Source: Leptospira meyeri (GTDB lineage Bacteria; Spirochaetota; Leptospiria; Leptospirales; Leptospiraceae). From it: 64,000 bases of DNA. Shown here piece by piece: positions 43,885-53,730 of the stretch. The DNA lies in NCBI RefSeq assembly GCF_004368965.1, contig NZ_SORO01000002.1, positions 124,001 through 188,000 of the forward strand. Direction: 5' to 3'. The notes under the pieces are model-generated. The model was not told where the DNA came from, did not search any database, and saw only the letters and a list, made by a program, of their open reading frames with translations. Positions within the stretch are counted from its first letter, which is position 1. Every line of letters starts with the position of its first letter. A program made the translations under genes and the position numbers.

Positions 43885-45558
43885 TTGTCAAACATTGAAC
43901 TTAGTTCAAATTTTGGACAAATAAGGACTTTGGTTACCAATATGCAAACTCGTAATATTTATAAATGGGGCTCTCCTGAAGTAGAAGAAAAACTGCCCGA
44001 ACATACTTTGAAATTTTTGGAAGAGCAGTTCCCTGTTGATAAAGAGTTCAAAGCTTCTCTGCCAAAAGGAGAACTTCCACTTAACTCCTTAAAAAAATCT
44101 AAACTTTCGCAAGCGACTATCACAAAACTAAAACAAATTGTTGGGAAAGACTATGTTTTGTTAGATAATTCATCTCGTGCTAGACATTCTATCGGAAAGT
44201 TCTATACAGAAATTTATAGAGCAAGATTCGGTGAAGTTTCGGATGTAGTCGATGTGGTAGTTTCTCCTAAAAATGAAGCGGAAGTTATTGAGGTCATTGC
44301 TCTCGCCAACGCAGGCAAAATTCCTGTGATTCCTTACGGGGCAGGCTCTACAGTTACAAAAGCATTACAGGCTCCTAAAGGTGGAATTTCTTTAGATTTA
44401 TCTCGTTTGAATCGTATCATCGAGTTTAATGCAATTGATTCGACAGTAACTGTAGAAGCGGGAGTTTATGGACCTGTTCTAGAAAAACATTTAAATGAAC
44501 GCGGTTATACTTGTGGCCATTTTCCACAATCATTCGAATTCTCAACAGTCGGCGGTTGGATCGCAGCCAAAGGTGCAGGGCAAGCATCCACTGGTTACGG
44601 GAAAATTGAAGATATACTTCTTAGTCTAACGGCGATTACTCCTTCTGGTAAGTTTGAATCAAAGGCATATCCCGCAGCATCTATCGGCCCAGATTTATTT
44701 CGACTGTTTCTTGGAACGGAAGGAAGTTTCGGTGTCATCACAAAAGCAACATTAAAAATTCGCAAATTCCATCCAGAAAATTCTGCAAAAGGTTCCTTCA
44801 TTTTTAAAAACTTTGAAAAAGCCGTAGAAACAATGCGGGATGTGATGCAAGCCGGATTTGGAAAACCTCATTTCTTTCGTATCCAAGATCCAGAAGAAAC
44901 GGACATCTCATTTCATATGAGCGGACTTCATGGTGGAAAAGAGGATTTATTTTTGCGGTTCATTGGATACAAACCGATGGAACGGTCTCTTATGCATATC
45001 ATTGTTGATGGTGATCCATCGTATGCAAAGGAAGTATTAAAAAAGATCAAAAAAATAGCAAAAAGGAATGGTGGATTTTCAACCGGAGAATCTCCCGTAA
45101 ACAAATGGTTACACCAAAGATATTCTAGTGCATATCTCAGAGATTATTTGATGGATGAAGGGATTCGAATTGATACTTTAGAGACTGCGGTTAGTTGGTC
45201 AAACTTACATGAGTTATGGGAGAAAACGAGAGCATATATAAAAAGCCACGAAAACACATCTTGTATGGTTCATATTTCTCATGCCTATGAAAATGGAGCT
45301 AACCTGTATTTTATATTTTTAAGTCCTATAAAAGGGAAAAACGAAATTACAGATTTTGTAAAATTTCATAAAGGAATCATCGACAGTATTCATAAACATG
45401 GAGGATCGCTTTCCCATCATCATGGAATTGGAAGGATGTTATCTCCTTGGATGGAAGGGGAAGTTGGTAAAGAGGGACTTCGTATTTTATCTTCTATTAA
45501 AAAAACTTTTGATCCAAAAGGAATCATGAACCCGGGTGGATTGTTAGGATTGAAATAA
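43885..45558 (+). CDS. agpS: alkyldihydroxyacetonephosphate synthase-like FAD enzyme
   Basis: 557 residues from a TTG at 43885; the ATG at 43942 (MQTRNIYKWG) is the other candidate. A PCMH-type FAD domain has PYGAGSTVTKAL (about 152-163) and HFPQSFEFSTVGGWIAAKGAGQASTGYGKIEDIL (about 212-245), typical of AGPS. The C-terminal SHHHGIGRM (about 509-517) supplies the catalytic His triplet. AGPS replaces the acyl chain of acyl-DHAP with an alkyl chain, the committing step of ether-lipid synthesis. D-lactate-dehydrogenase-like enzymes are the main alternative. The stop overlaps the next start (AATG). Confidence 0.82.
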   Translation: MSNIELSSNFGQIRTLVTNMQTRNIYKWGSPEVEEKLPEHTLKFLEEQFPVDKEFKASLPKGELPLNSLKKSKLSQATITKLKQIVGKDYVLLDNSSRARHSIGKFYTEIYRARFGEVSDVVDVVVSPKNEAEVIEVIALANAGKIPVIPYGAGSTVTKALQAPKGGISLDLSRLNRIIEFNAIDSTVTVEAGVYGPVLEKHLNERGYTCGHFPQSFEFSTVGGWIAAKGAGQASTGYGKIEDILLSLTAITPSGKFESKAYPAASIGPDLFRLFLGTEGSFGVITKATLKIRKFHPENSAKGSFIFKNFEKAVETMRDVMQAGFGKPHFFRIQDPEETDISFHMSGLHGGKEDLFLRFIGYKPMERSLMHIIVDGDPSYAKEVLKKIKKIAKRNGGFSTGESPVNKWLHQRYSSAYLRDYLMDEGIRIDTLETAVSWSNLHELWEKTRAYIKSHENTSCMVHISHAYENGANLYFIFLSPIKGKNEITDFVKFHKGIIDSIHKHGGSLSHHHGIGRMLSPWMEGEVGKEGLRILSSIKKTFDPKGIMNPGGLLGLK

Positions 45559-46196
45559 TGGGTGTTTCTGAAAGGAAAAAACGCGAATTCGCTCAAAGAG
45601 AAACAGACATTCTCAACTGTGCAATTGAGCTCTTTAGAACCAAACATCCATCTTTAGTCAAAATGGATGACATTGCGAAACAATTGGAGATAGGCCGTGG
45701 AACCATTTATCTCCATTTTAAAAGTAAAGATGATTTGATGGCACGAATTCAATATGAAGATTATGTTCGTTTGCGCAAACGTTTAGAAAAGGCTTTAGAA
45801 GAACACTCTGCCATTGAAATGTCTAGAAAGGCAATTAGGGCATACATTGATCACTGCTTGGGGGATCGGCATATGTATCTTGTTGCCAGACAATGTGGTG
45901 TTAATTTAAATATTAACAACGTTTCCGGAGATATGAGCCAGTTATTAACTGAAGAAAGAACCAATCGTTTGACACTATTAGAAAAAATCTATAAACAAGC
46001 AAAACAAGAAAACCTAATTAATACAAGAGGAACTTATCCCAATGTGGCTGTTGCATGGGGGATGATTCGTGGTGCAGTAGAAGTGATTTTGGATGGTCAT
46101 TTTCAAAATGAGATTAAAAGCGAAAAAACTTATTTAGAAACAATTGAACATGTATTATTCTATGGGCTATTTTCTGGGAATAAAGGAGAGACTTGA
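45558..46196 (+). CDS. TetR-family transcriptional regulator
   Basis: 212 residues. The N-terminal helix-turn-helix reads KMDDIAKQLEIGRGTIYLHFKSKDDLMARI (about 35-64). The C-terminal ligand domain is all-helical. It sits inside the lipid operon, between agpS and the diacylglycerol-kinase-like gene and overlapping both by one base, so it probably controls this operon in response to a lipid or acyl-CoA. Confidence 0.9.
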   Translation: MGVSERKKREFAQRETDILNCAIELFRTKHPSLVKMDDIAKQLEIGRGTIYLHFKSKDDLMARIQYEDYVRLRKRLEKALEEHSAIEMSRKAIRAYIDHCLGDRHMYLVARQCGVNLNINNVSGDMSQLLTEERTNRLTLLEKIYKQAKQENLINTRGTYPNVAVAWGMIRGAVEVILDGHFQNEIKSEKTYLETIEHVLFYGLFSGNKGET

Positions 46197-47122
46197 TGAG
46201 AAAGATGAAAGTGATTATTAATCCGGTATCGGGTGGAGGTCTTTCTGCAAAAGTCTGGAAAAAAGTTGAGCCAGAGTTAATCAAAAAAGGGATCCCTTAT
46301 GAGTTTGAAGCAACCACCAAGGAACGTGCAGCACGTGATATTGCAAAAGACGCAGTCAAACAAGGATTTCATTGGATTGTAGGCATTGGTGGGGATGGAA
46401 CTTTTTCGAACGTAATTAATGGTCTATTTGAAAATGGAAAGTTAATTCATAAAAATGTTATTTTTAGTCCTATCCCAGCTGGTCGTGGAAACGATTTTAT
46501 CAAGACAGTCAAAGTCCCAAAAAATCCCATCAAGGCTTTGGAACAAATCCTAAATGGAAAAGAAAGGATCATTGATTTGATTGCAGTCACTTACACAAAA
46601 GCAGACAAAACCAAAGGGAATTACCTATGTTTGAATTTGGCTGATTTTGGAATGGGCGGTGAAGTTGTTTATAAAGTCAATCGGTCAAAATTGGCTCATA
46701 TCATTGGAGGGAAGGGAGTATTTTTATTATATTCGATACTAGGTTTATTCACTTATACCAACAAAAAAATAACTCTCACACTATCCAAATTTGAAAAAAT
46801 TACGAACAAATGTAGGTTGATCGTTTGTGCTAATGGAGAGTATGCGGGTGGTGGGATGTGGTTTGCTCCAAAAGCGAAATTGGATGATGGTAAAATGGAT
46901 TTACTTGCCATCCAAGACGTAACAGTAACGGAAACTCTTCGAAAGTTTGGTTATTTATACCGTGGAAAATTATCTGAAGATTCGAAAGTCATTTCAAAAC
47001 AGATCACAGAACTAACTGCAGAATCGGACGAAGATGTTTTTATTGATGTAGATGGCGAAAATATGGGGCAACTTCCCGCTCATTTCAAAGTTTTGCCAAA
47101 CGTACTTCCTATCAAATGTTAA
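46196..47122 (+). CDS. diacylglycerol-kinase-family lipid kinase
   Basis: 308 residues from the ATG at 46196, sharing its A with the TetR stop (TGATG). IINPVSGGG (about 6-14), VGIGGDGTFSNVINGLFE (about 62-79) and PIPAGRGNDFIKT (about 94-106) are the DAGK/YegS catalytic motifs. YVGGGMWFAPKAKLDDGKMD-like segment (AGGGMWFAPKAKLDDGKMD) is the usual C-terminal block. Phosphorylates a lipid alcohol, which fits the operon; the precise lipid is unknown. Confidence 0.88.
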   Translation: MRKMKVIINPVSGGGLSAKVWKKVEPELIKKGIPYEFEATTKERAARDIAKDAVKQGFHWIVGIGGDGTFSNVINGLFENGKLIHKNVIFSPIPAGRGNDFIKTVKVPKNPIKALEQILNGKERIIDLIAVTYTKADKTKGNYLCLNLADFGMGGEVVYKVNRSKLAHIIGGKGVFLLYSILGLFTYTNKKITLTLSKFEKITNKCRLIVCANGEYAGGGMWFAPKAKLDDGKMDLLAIQDVTVTETLRKFGYLYRGKLSEDSKVISKQITELTAESDEDVFIDVDGENMGQLPAHFKVLPNVLPIKC

Positions 47123-47126
47123 ACCC

Positions 47127-48767
47127 ATGAAACAAAATACAAAAAAAGAAAATTCCAGACTTGGTCACATAAAATCTGAATACGACATCATCATTATTGG
47201 TGGGGGGATTACCGGTGCGAATGTTCTCTGGGATGCAACCCTTCGCGGATATAATTGCCTTTTAGTAGAAAAAAATGATTATGCTTCCGGCACAAGCCAA
47301 GCCACTTCTAAACTCATTCATGGTGGACTTAGGTATTTAAAAAATCTTGAGTTTGGACTTGTGCGTGAGTCACTTTCGGAAAGAAGATATCTTGCCAAAA
47401 TTTCTCCTCATGCCGTTCGGCCAATGGGATTTATCATCCCCATTCGATCCATATTTCAAAGAGTTCTTTTGTTCTTTGGAATGGAGCTATACAATGCTCT
47501 TTCTTTTGATCGTAACCAGGAGATTGATGCCGATGTCCAACTTCCTAGATATCGATGGAATTCGTTAGGAGAAACCATTTATAAGGTATTAGGACTGGAT
47601 CGAAAGTCTTTAAAAGGGAGTTTTCAATATTATGATTATGCGAACCCCAATCCTGAAAAACATACAACCGAATTTATCTTATCTGCGAAAGAAAAAGGAG
47701 CTCATGCCTTCAACTATCTTGCAGTCACCACTTTAAGAAAACAAAATAGCGGGGGTTATACGGTAGGTCTCACTGATACCCTTTCCGGCAAAAAGGTCCT
47801 TGTTTCCAGTAAGGTAGTTGTGAATTCAGCCGGTCCTTGGGCAGATGTAATTGAATCCATGACAGGAGTCACCGCTGAGAAAAAACTTGTTCGTTCGAAG
47901 GGAATTCATGCGGTGGTTCGTAATATTTGTGGAAATGAATGTGCTGTATTATCTAAAAGAGATGGTTCTCATCTTTTTGTCATACCTTGGCGTGGGAAAA
48001 CCATCATAGGAACCACTGATACTGCTTATGAAGATGATCCTGATGCATTTAAAGTCAAACAATCTGAGCTTGTCGATTTGTTAGATGAAGTGAATTATAG
48101 TTTTGGATTTGCGAAGTTAACCTTAAAAGATGTAGACTATTATTACGGTGGCCTTCGTCCTTTGGTAGAAGATCCGGGAAGTACAGAGGGAACTTATTCT
48201 GCTTCTAGGAAATCGGAAATCTTTCATTATGAAAACGAAGGATTCCCAGGATTCTTTTCGGCATTAGGTGGGAAATATACGACCAGTCGGGCAGTTGCTG
48301 AAAACCTAGTCAATGCCATTGACACTTATACAAAAGGGAAAGAATTTCCCTGTGCCACAAAATTTACACCACTACTAGGGGGAAGATACCAAAGCCTCAA
48401 GGAACTAATAAACGAATTACAATTTAAATTTCCAAAAATAGAAGGTGCTAAGTTAGAAACCTTGGCCAAACGCTATGGTAGTGTTACTTGGAAGATTTTA
48501 TCTTTAGAAGGAAAAGAAACTTATCGGATTCCGAATGGTGAGATCTATTATGAAGAAGAAGTTGAATATATGATAACCCATGAAGATATCTTCCACCTAA
48601 CGGATTTTTATTTTCGGCGTTCAGGAGTCGGTACAGTGGGAATTCTCGATCCAATAGATAAAACTCGATTGAACAAAAAGATTGCGAAAATTCTTGGTTG
48701 GAATGCAGAGAGATTGAAAGAAGAAGAGAAGTTAGTTGATGAAAGATACAAATGGTTTGTTGACTAA
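47127..48767 (+). CDS. glpD: FAD-dependent glycerol-3-phosphate dehydrogenase
   Basis: 546 residues from the ATG at 47127, 4 bases after the kinase stop; a longer start lies within that gene. FAD loop IIIGGGITGANVLWDATLRG (about 20-39), GTSQATSKLIHGGLRYL (about 53-69) and IPWRGKTIIGTTDTAY (about 286-301) are canonical GlpD. It passes electrons from glycerol-3-phosphate to quinone and makes DHAP, the precursor of the acyl-DHAP used by AgpS, so its place in this operon is sensible. Confidence 0.93.
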   Translation: MKQNTKKENSRLGHIKSEYDIIIIGGGITGANVLWDATLRGYNCLLVEKNDYASGTSQATSKLIHGGLRYLKNLEFGLVRESLSERRYLAKISPHAVRPMGFIIPIRSIFQRVLLFFGMELYNALSFDRNQEIDADVQLPRYRWNSLGETIYKVLGLDRKSLKGSFQYYDYANPNPEKHTTEFILSAKEKGAHAFNYLAVTTLRKQNSGGYTVGLTDTLSGKKVLVSSKVVVNSAGPWADVIESMTGVTAEKKLVRSKGIHAVVRNICGNECAVLSKRDGSHLFVIPWRGKTIIGTTDTAYEDDPDAFKVKQSELVDLLDEVNYSFGFAKLTLKDVDYYYGGLRPLVEDPGSTEGTYSASRKSEIFHYENEGFPGFFSALGGKYTTSRAVAENLVNAIDTYTKGKEFPCATKFTPLLGGRYQSLKELINELQFKFPKIEGAKLETLAKRYGSVTWKILSLEGKETYRIPNGEIYYEEEVEYMITHEDIFHLTDFYFRRSGVGTVGILDPIDKTRLNKKIAKILGWNAERLKEEEKLVDERYKWFVD

Positions 48768-49189
48768 TGGCTCGAATCTCAATTGATATTCCGGAAAAAC
48801 AAATATATTCTACAGACCTCAGCGTTCGGATTTCTGATATCAACTTTGCAGGACATCTTGCCCATGATGCCATTTTGACCTTAACCCATGAATGCCGAGC
48901 TCGGTTTTTCCACTCACATGGATGGACAGAAATTAATGTGGAAGGGAAGGGGATCGTAGTATCTGATGTTGCAATTGTTTATAAATCGGAAGCCTTTTTC
49001 CCAGATGATTTAATGATGCAACTTTTTGTGGACAATGTGTCCACAAAATCTTTAGAAATGATATATGTGATTACGCATAAAAATGGGGGAAAAGAAATCG
49101 CTCGGGCCAAAACTGCCATCGTGTTTTTTGATTATACGGAAAGAAAACCATGTCCTATCCCAGAAGTTTTTCTAAAAGCCCTTATTTGA
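48767..49189 (+). CDS. hotdog thioesterase (4HBT type)
   Basis: 140 residues. STDLSVRISDINFAGHLAHDAILTLTHECRARFF (about 14-47) is the YbgC/4HBT helix with an Asp-x-Asn-x-x-Gly-His motif. The ATG overlaps the glpD stop by one base. It ends the lipid operon and its last 8 bases are antisense to meaB. Probably cleaves an acyl-CoA thioester. Confidence 0.8.
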   Translation: MARISIDIPEKQIYSTDLSVRISDINFAGHLAHDAILTLTHECRARFFHSHGWTEINVEGKGIVVSDVAIVYKSEAFFPDDLMMQLFVDNVSTKSLEMIYVITHKNGGKEIARAKTAIVFFDYTERKPCPIPEVFLKALI

Positions 49190-50171
49190 TTTTTGTTTGA
49201 ATCAGAGAAACTATTTTACGTTCTTCTTCCTCATACTTTAGTTTATGAATTCCTCCAAGTGGATTTCGTTTGACCGCCTGGTTCCACTTAGATGATTCCA
49301 ACTCTTCCCAAATGGAGATTCCCCATCTTCCATATTCATTCCGAATCCACTGAGTGAGTTGGGTGAGCGTTTCTGTATTTTTATCCTTTCGTTTTTGATA
49401 CTGTAAGATGTATCGTAATAGTTCTTCGATTCCCTTCCGTTTGGTGACCGATGTTTTAAAGATAGGTGGAAGAGACTGATTTGGTAATATGTCTTTGATG
49501 AATTCCAAAGTGGATTCTAACATATAATAACTGGAATTTGCCAAGGACTCTTCATCACATTTGTTGATGATAAAGGCTTCTGGAACTTCCATGATTCCGG
49601 ATTTCATAAACTGCACTTGGTCTCCACCGAGAGGTTGCATCACAAGAAAGGATAAATCTGAAATGAGTGAAACTGAAATTTCATTCTGGCCAATCCCAAC
49701 TGTTTCCACAAAAACAAAATCAAAAATTCTTCGTAAGAATCGAATGACATGATAAGTATAGGGATTGAGGCCCCCTAGTTCTAGTTGGGAAGGTTGGGAT
49801 CTAAAATAAATTCGTGTATCCCTTCTTGGTAGAGTGACTCTTGTTCTATCACCAAGGATAGAGCCCCCACTCAGATTGGAAGAAGGGTCAATGGCAACAA
49901 TGGCCATTTTTTTATCTGGAGCAAAATCTAAAAAAAGTTTACACAACTCACCGAGTAACGAAGATTTGCCGGCACCTGGTGTTCCTGTAATTCCGATGGT
50001 AAGTCCTTCTTTTGTATCAGGGTTTTGGAGGGAGAGTTCTTGGAATAAGGACTCGCGAAATTCTAAATTTTTTTCTGTTTCAATCTTTGAAATGATTTTA
50101 GCAATCGGATACTTTTCGCCGAGTAGTGCCTCCGATACTAGTTGGGATAATGATTCTTTAGTTTCAATCAA
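49182..50171 (-). CDS. meaB: MeaB/ArgK GTPase, cobalamin mutase chaperone
   Basis: 329 residues, standard for MeaB. P-loop GITGTPGAGKSSLLGEL (about 59-75), VAIDPSSNLSGGSILGDRTR (about 93-112) and INKCDEESL (near 203) match the G3E GTPase family. It protects and reloads the B12 mutase encoded just upstream, 101 bases away. Confidence 0.93.
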   Translation of the reverse strand: MIETKESLSQLVSEALLGEKYPIAKIISKIETEKNLEFRESLFQELSLQNPDTKEGLTIGITGTPGAGKSSLLGELCKLFLDFAPDKKMAIVAIDPSSNLSGGSILGDRTRVTLPRRDTRIYFRSQPSQLELGGLNPYTYHVIRFLRRIFDFVFVETVGIGQNEISVSLISDLSFLVMQPLGGDQVQFMKSGIMEVPEAFIINKCDEESLANSSYYMLESTLEFIKDILPNQSLPPIFKTSVTKRKGIEELLRYILQYQKRKDKNTETLTQLTQWIRNEYGRWGISIWEELESSKWNQAVKRNPLGGIHKLKYEEEERKIVSLIQTKIK

Positions 50172-50272
50172 GGGATGTTGCCATTATTAAAGATAAACCA
50201 GGTAAGTGAAAACTTCCATTGCAGATTTATAAACTCTACAATGGAAGGGAAATTAGAAACGACTTTCTGTTC

Positions 50273-52291
50273 TTAAACGAGAGCTGGTTCTATCGTAACG
50301 ATATCGATGATCTTTTCCATAATCGACATTAGATCATAATCTTTTGGAGTGAAGATTTCGCGAATGCCCATTTTTTTGAGTTCTTCAAAATCGGATTCAG
50401 GAATGATCCCTCCAATCACCACAGGGATTTTCGCCTTATAGTGTGCAAGTTCGTCGAACAATTGTTTTACGATTTCTTTGTGAGATCCAGAAAGAATTGA
50501 AAGGCCAATTACATTGGCATTTTCTTCCACCGCCGATTGTACGATTTCTTCTGGAGAGAGTCGAATCCCCGAATAAATCACATCAAAACCACTGTGTTTT
50601 GCAGAAACGGCAATCATTTCCGCACCGTTGGAATGACCATCAAGTCCTGGCTTTCCCACTACAATTTTTGGTCTATGTCCATTTGCCTTTGTAAAGGCTT
50701 CTACTTTCCCGCGAACTGTAGAAACTTTATCGTCCGACAAAAAGAGTTTTTGCCCATCTACACCTGTTGGTGGGTTGTATTCTCCATAGACTTCACGAAG
50801 TGCGTCCGCCCATTCCCCTGTAGTGACAAGTGCTTTTGCACATGCTATGGAGAAAGGCATTAGATTTTTTCCATCTTTTGCTGCTTGTTTTAGGTCTTCT
50901 AAAGATTTTTTTGCAAGTTCCGCATTTCTGCGAGTTTTTGCTTCTGCAAGAACGTTTAATGTTTGTTCTGCGGATTTAGGGTCTACTTTGAAAATACCAC
51001 CATCGGAGTCAGTCATGAGTGGAGATTTAATTCCATCGGTCCATTTGTTTTTACCAACAATTACTAGTTCATTGGAATTGATTTTAGAAAGTCTTTCTGT
51101 TTGTGATTTCACAAGTTGAGACTTCATATAGCCATTTTCAATTGCAACGAGAGCCCCTCCCATATCAATGATCTTTTGGATTTCAAGTTTGGCTTCTTCT
51201 TTCAGAGCTTTGACTTTGGATTCAATGACTTTGGATCCTTCGAAGATGTCTGGGTATTCCAGAAGGTCAGTTTCATAAGCAAGGACTTGTTGCAATCGAA
51301 GTGACCACTGTTGATCCCAAGGTCTTGGTAATGATAATGCTTCGTTCCAAGCAGGGAGTTGGAGGGCACGGCATCTTGCATTTCTAGAAAGTGTGACACC
51401 AAGTGATTCAATGAGAATCCTCCAGGCATTGTTTTCTGGTTGTTCTTCTGTGAGTCCAAGAGAGTTTACCTGTACCCCATATCGAAATACTCGATATTTT
51501 GCAGTTTTTACTTTGTAACGTTCGGTAGTAATCTCTTGCCACATTTCAGTGAAGGCGCGCATTTTGCACATTTCTTCTACAAAACGAATTCCAGCGTTTA
51601 CAAAGAAGGAAATTCGACCCACACACTGCTCAAATTCATCGTCAGAAAAACAATTTCTTTCTTTGATGGCATCTAACACAGCAATTGCTGTAGCGAGAGC
51701 AAAAGAAAGTTCCTGAACGGGAGTGGCTCCCGCTTCTTGTAAATGATAAGAACAAATGTTAGATGGATTCCATTTTGGAATATTGTGTAAACAATACTCG
51801 TACATATCGACTATGATCTTCATGGAATCTTTCGGAGGATAAATATAAGTTCCTCGTGCTAAATATTCTTTGATAAGATCGTTTTGAGTGGTTCCGTTTA
51901 GTTTTTCCAAAGGAACCCCACGTTCTTCAGCTAGAGCAACATATAGTGAAAGTAACCACATGGAAGTTCCATTGATCGTCATGGAAGTGTTCATCTCTTC
52001 GATCGGGATTTGGTCGAATAAAATGCGAAAGTCTTCGAGTGAGTTGATGGGAACTCCCACCTTTCCGATTTCTGGGCGTGATACCTCGTGGTCGGAACTA
52101 TAACCACACTGTGTGGGGAGATCAAATGCAATGGAAAGCCCTGTTTGGCCTTTAGAAAGGTTCTTTCTGTACAACTCATTGGAGGCTTTTGCATTGGTAT
52201 GACCTGCATAAGTCCTAAAAATCCACGGTTTGTCAGGTTTTCCCTGTCCATTCTCGTCCACGAGAAGGTAATCTTTTTTTTCGGCGGACAT
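50273..52291 (-). CDS. meaA: B12-dependent acyl-CoA mutase of the MeaA/ethylmalonyl-CoA mutase type
   Basis: 672 residues: a large barrel plus a C-terminal B12 domain in one chain. The start PWIFRTYAGHTNAKASNELYRKNL (about 22-45) and the B12 segment GLDGHSNGAEMIA (DxHxxG, near 555) followed by VIYSGIRLSPEEIVQSAVEE match MeaA/ethylmalonyl-CoA mutase as I know it, where methylmalonyl-CoA mutase usually has DGHDRGA. It would interconvert (2R)-ethylmalonyl-CoA and methylsuccinyl-CoA in the ethylmalonyl-CoA pathway of acetate assimilation. The other pathway genes are not in the window. Plain methylmalonyl-CoA mutase is the alternative. Confidence 0.85.
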   Translation of the reverse strand: MSAEKKDYLLVDENGQGKPDKPWIFRTYAGHTNAKASNELYRKNLSKGQTGLSIAFDLPTQCGYSSDHEVSRPEIGKVGVPINSLEDFRILFDQIPIEEMNTSMTINGTSMWLLSLYVALAEERGVPLEKLNGTTQNDLIKEYLARGTYIYPPKDSMKIIVDMYEYCLHNIPKWNPSNICSYHLQEAGATPVQELSFALATAIAVLDAIKERNCFSDDEFEQCVGRISFFVNAGIRFVEEMCKMRAFTEMWQEITTERYKVKTAKYRVFRYGVQVNSLGLTEEQPENNAWRILIESLGVTLSRNARCRALQLPAWNEALSLPRPWDQQWSLRLQQVLAYETDLLEYPDIFEGSKVIESKVKALKEEAKLEIQKIIDMGGALVAIENGYMKSQLVKSQTERLSKINSNELVIVGKNKWTDGIKSPLMTDSDGGIFKVDPKSAEQTLNVLAEAKTRRNAELAKKSLEDLKQAAKDGKNLMPFSIACAKALVTTGEWADALREVYGEYNPPTGVDGQKLFLSDDKVSTVRGKVEAFTKANGHRPKIVVGKPGLDGHSNGAEMIAVSAKHSGFDVIYSGIRLSPEEIVQSAVEENANVIGLSILSGSHKEIVKQLFDELAHYKAKIPVVIGGIIPESDFEELKKMGIREIFTPKDYDLMSIMEKIIDIVTIEPALV

Positions 52292-52392
52292 TCTTTGCCT
52301 CGTTTTATAAATTCTATGTATAATTGAAAATCTTCTGGAATATTTTCACCTAAAAATTTATACAGGACTAGGCAAATTGAGCCTTTTCCAAG

Positions 52393-53724
52393 ATGCGAGA
52401 CCCGAAACCTTTTTCACCACTTCCTTTCTTTTTTAGCATCTTATTCTTAAGTTTAGGCTTTGCTCTGTTCTCCTATTTTAGACCTTTCCCCACAACAGAA
52501 ACCGAATGGGAGTTTTTGGCCAATACCAAGGCCGCTGTGGAAGAGGGGGGACTTGTTTCTTCTCGGGAACCACTTGCCATCTGGTTTGTTGTGGCATGGA
52601 AAAAACTCTTCGGGATGAATTATATTCCATCCTTCCTTGTGTTAGCTGGTTTGTTTTACAGTCTTTTCCTTCATTTGTTTATGTTACTGCTTCGTTCAAC
52701 AGAGTGGAAACGTAACCATTACCTTTTGGTGTATCTGGCAGCCTTTATGCCATTTTCTTACGGATTTCCCACTTCGTATTTTACGGAAACACTTTGCCTT
52801 GTATTTTTACTTTTAGTGTTTTTAACATTCCGATTGGAAAAAATGACAGACCTTCTTGTTTTTCCTACGTTTACAGCGTTTGCATTTTTTTCCAGTTTCA
52901 TTATGTTTTATTTGGGTTTTACCTTCTTTGTGGTTTTTACAGGGATTCGGGGATCAAGGAAAGCTGCCCAAAAAACGTCTGTGTTTTATAAAAAGAAAAA
53001 TGTTCCATTTTTGTTTTTACTTGGGTATCTTGGGTTTTTTATTCTTTCTCTCATTTACTTTTCTTACACAGATTTTTTTGGACCAAACTCCATTAACTTC
53101 TTATTCAAAACTTGGTACACGTCTGGTCTCCTCATCTTTTTGCCACTTGTGGTACTTGGAGTAGGACATGTTTTATTAAAAACAGAAAAAGAATTAAATA
53201 CCATCACGGCCTCGGTTGTGATCGTTCTGTCCATTGCAGTTTCGATTTACTTTATATTCAAAAATCTAAATGCCTCTGAGAAAGAACCTTGGGAACTCCA
53301 ATCAAAAAATCTAACGAAAGCCTTTGGGCAAGCTCTCATTTTAAAATCAGATCCCATCTACTTACCAAAAGAATTTTCTTTTGCCTTTTATTTTCAAACG
53401 GGAACTAAAACCAGATATATGCGTGAAGAAACGGTAACTGATAAATCTTTTTTGTATGTAGATGGAATTTGGAACCAAGACATCCAATTGGTTCAGAAAT
53501 CCGGACTCTTTCGAAGAAGTCAGAGAGCATTTGCGATTGTATCCATCAGTGAAGATGATGTTCTCATCCAAAGGGCAACTGCAGAAAAAATTAAAAATGA
53601 AAAGAGTTTGAACTTTATTGTGAAAAAGGTGGATGAAGCCTGGGAAGGAACTCCCACAAAACGCCCGTTTGATTTATATACTGCCGGTTTACAGAAAAAA
53701 TTTGGTTACTTAACTTTCTATTAA
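52393..53724 (+). CDS. polytopic membrane protein of unknown function
   Basis: 443 residues with about nine hydrophobic segments in the first 300, then a soluble ~140-residue tail. An early loop carries TETEWEFLANTKAAVEEGG, acidic like the first loop of GT-C enzymes, but no clear catalytic pair is seen. Divergent from the mutase gene. Not recognised. Confidence 0.65.
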   Translation: MRDPKPFSPLPFFFSILFLSLGFALFSYFRPFPTTETEWEFLANTKAAVEEGGLVSSREPLAIWFVVAWKKLFGMNYIPSFLVLAGLFYSLFLHLFMLLLRSTEWKRNHYLLVYLAAFMPFSYGFPTSYFTETLCLVFLLLVFLTFRLEKMTDLLVFPTFTAFAFFSSFIMFYLGFTFFVVFTGIRGSRKAAQKTSVFYKKKNVPFLFLLGYLGFFILSLIYFSYTDFFGPNSINFLFKTWYTSGLLIFLPLVVLGVGHVLLKTEKELNTITASVVIVLSIAVSIYFIFKNLNASEKEPWELQSKNLTKAFGQALILKSDPIYLPKEFSFAFYFQTGTKTRYMREETVTDKSFLYVDGIWNQDIQLVQKSGLFRRSQRAFAIVSISEDDVLIQRATAEKIKNEKSLNFIVKKVDEAWEGTPTKRPFDLYTAGLQKKFGYLTFY

Positions 53725-53730
53725 AACAGA

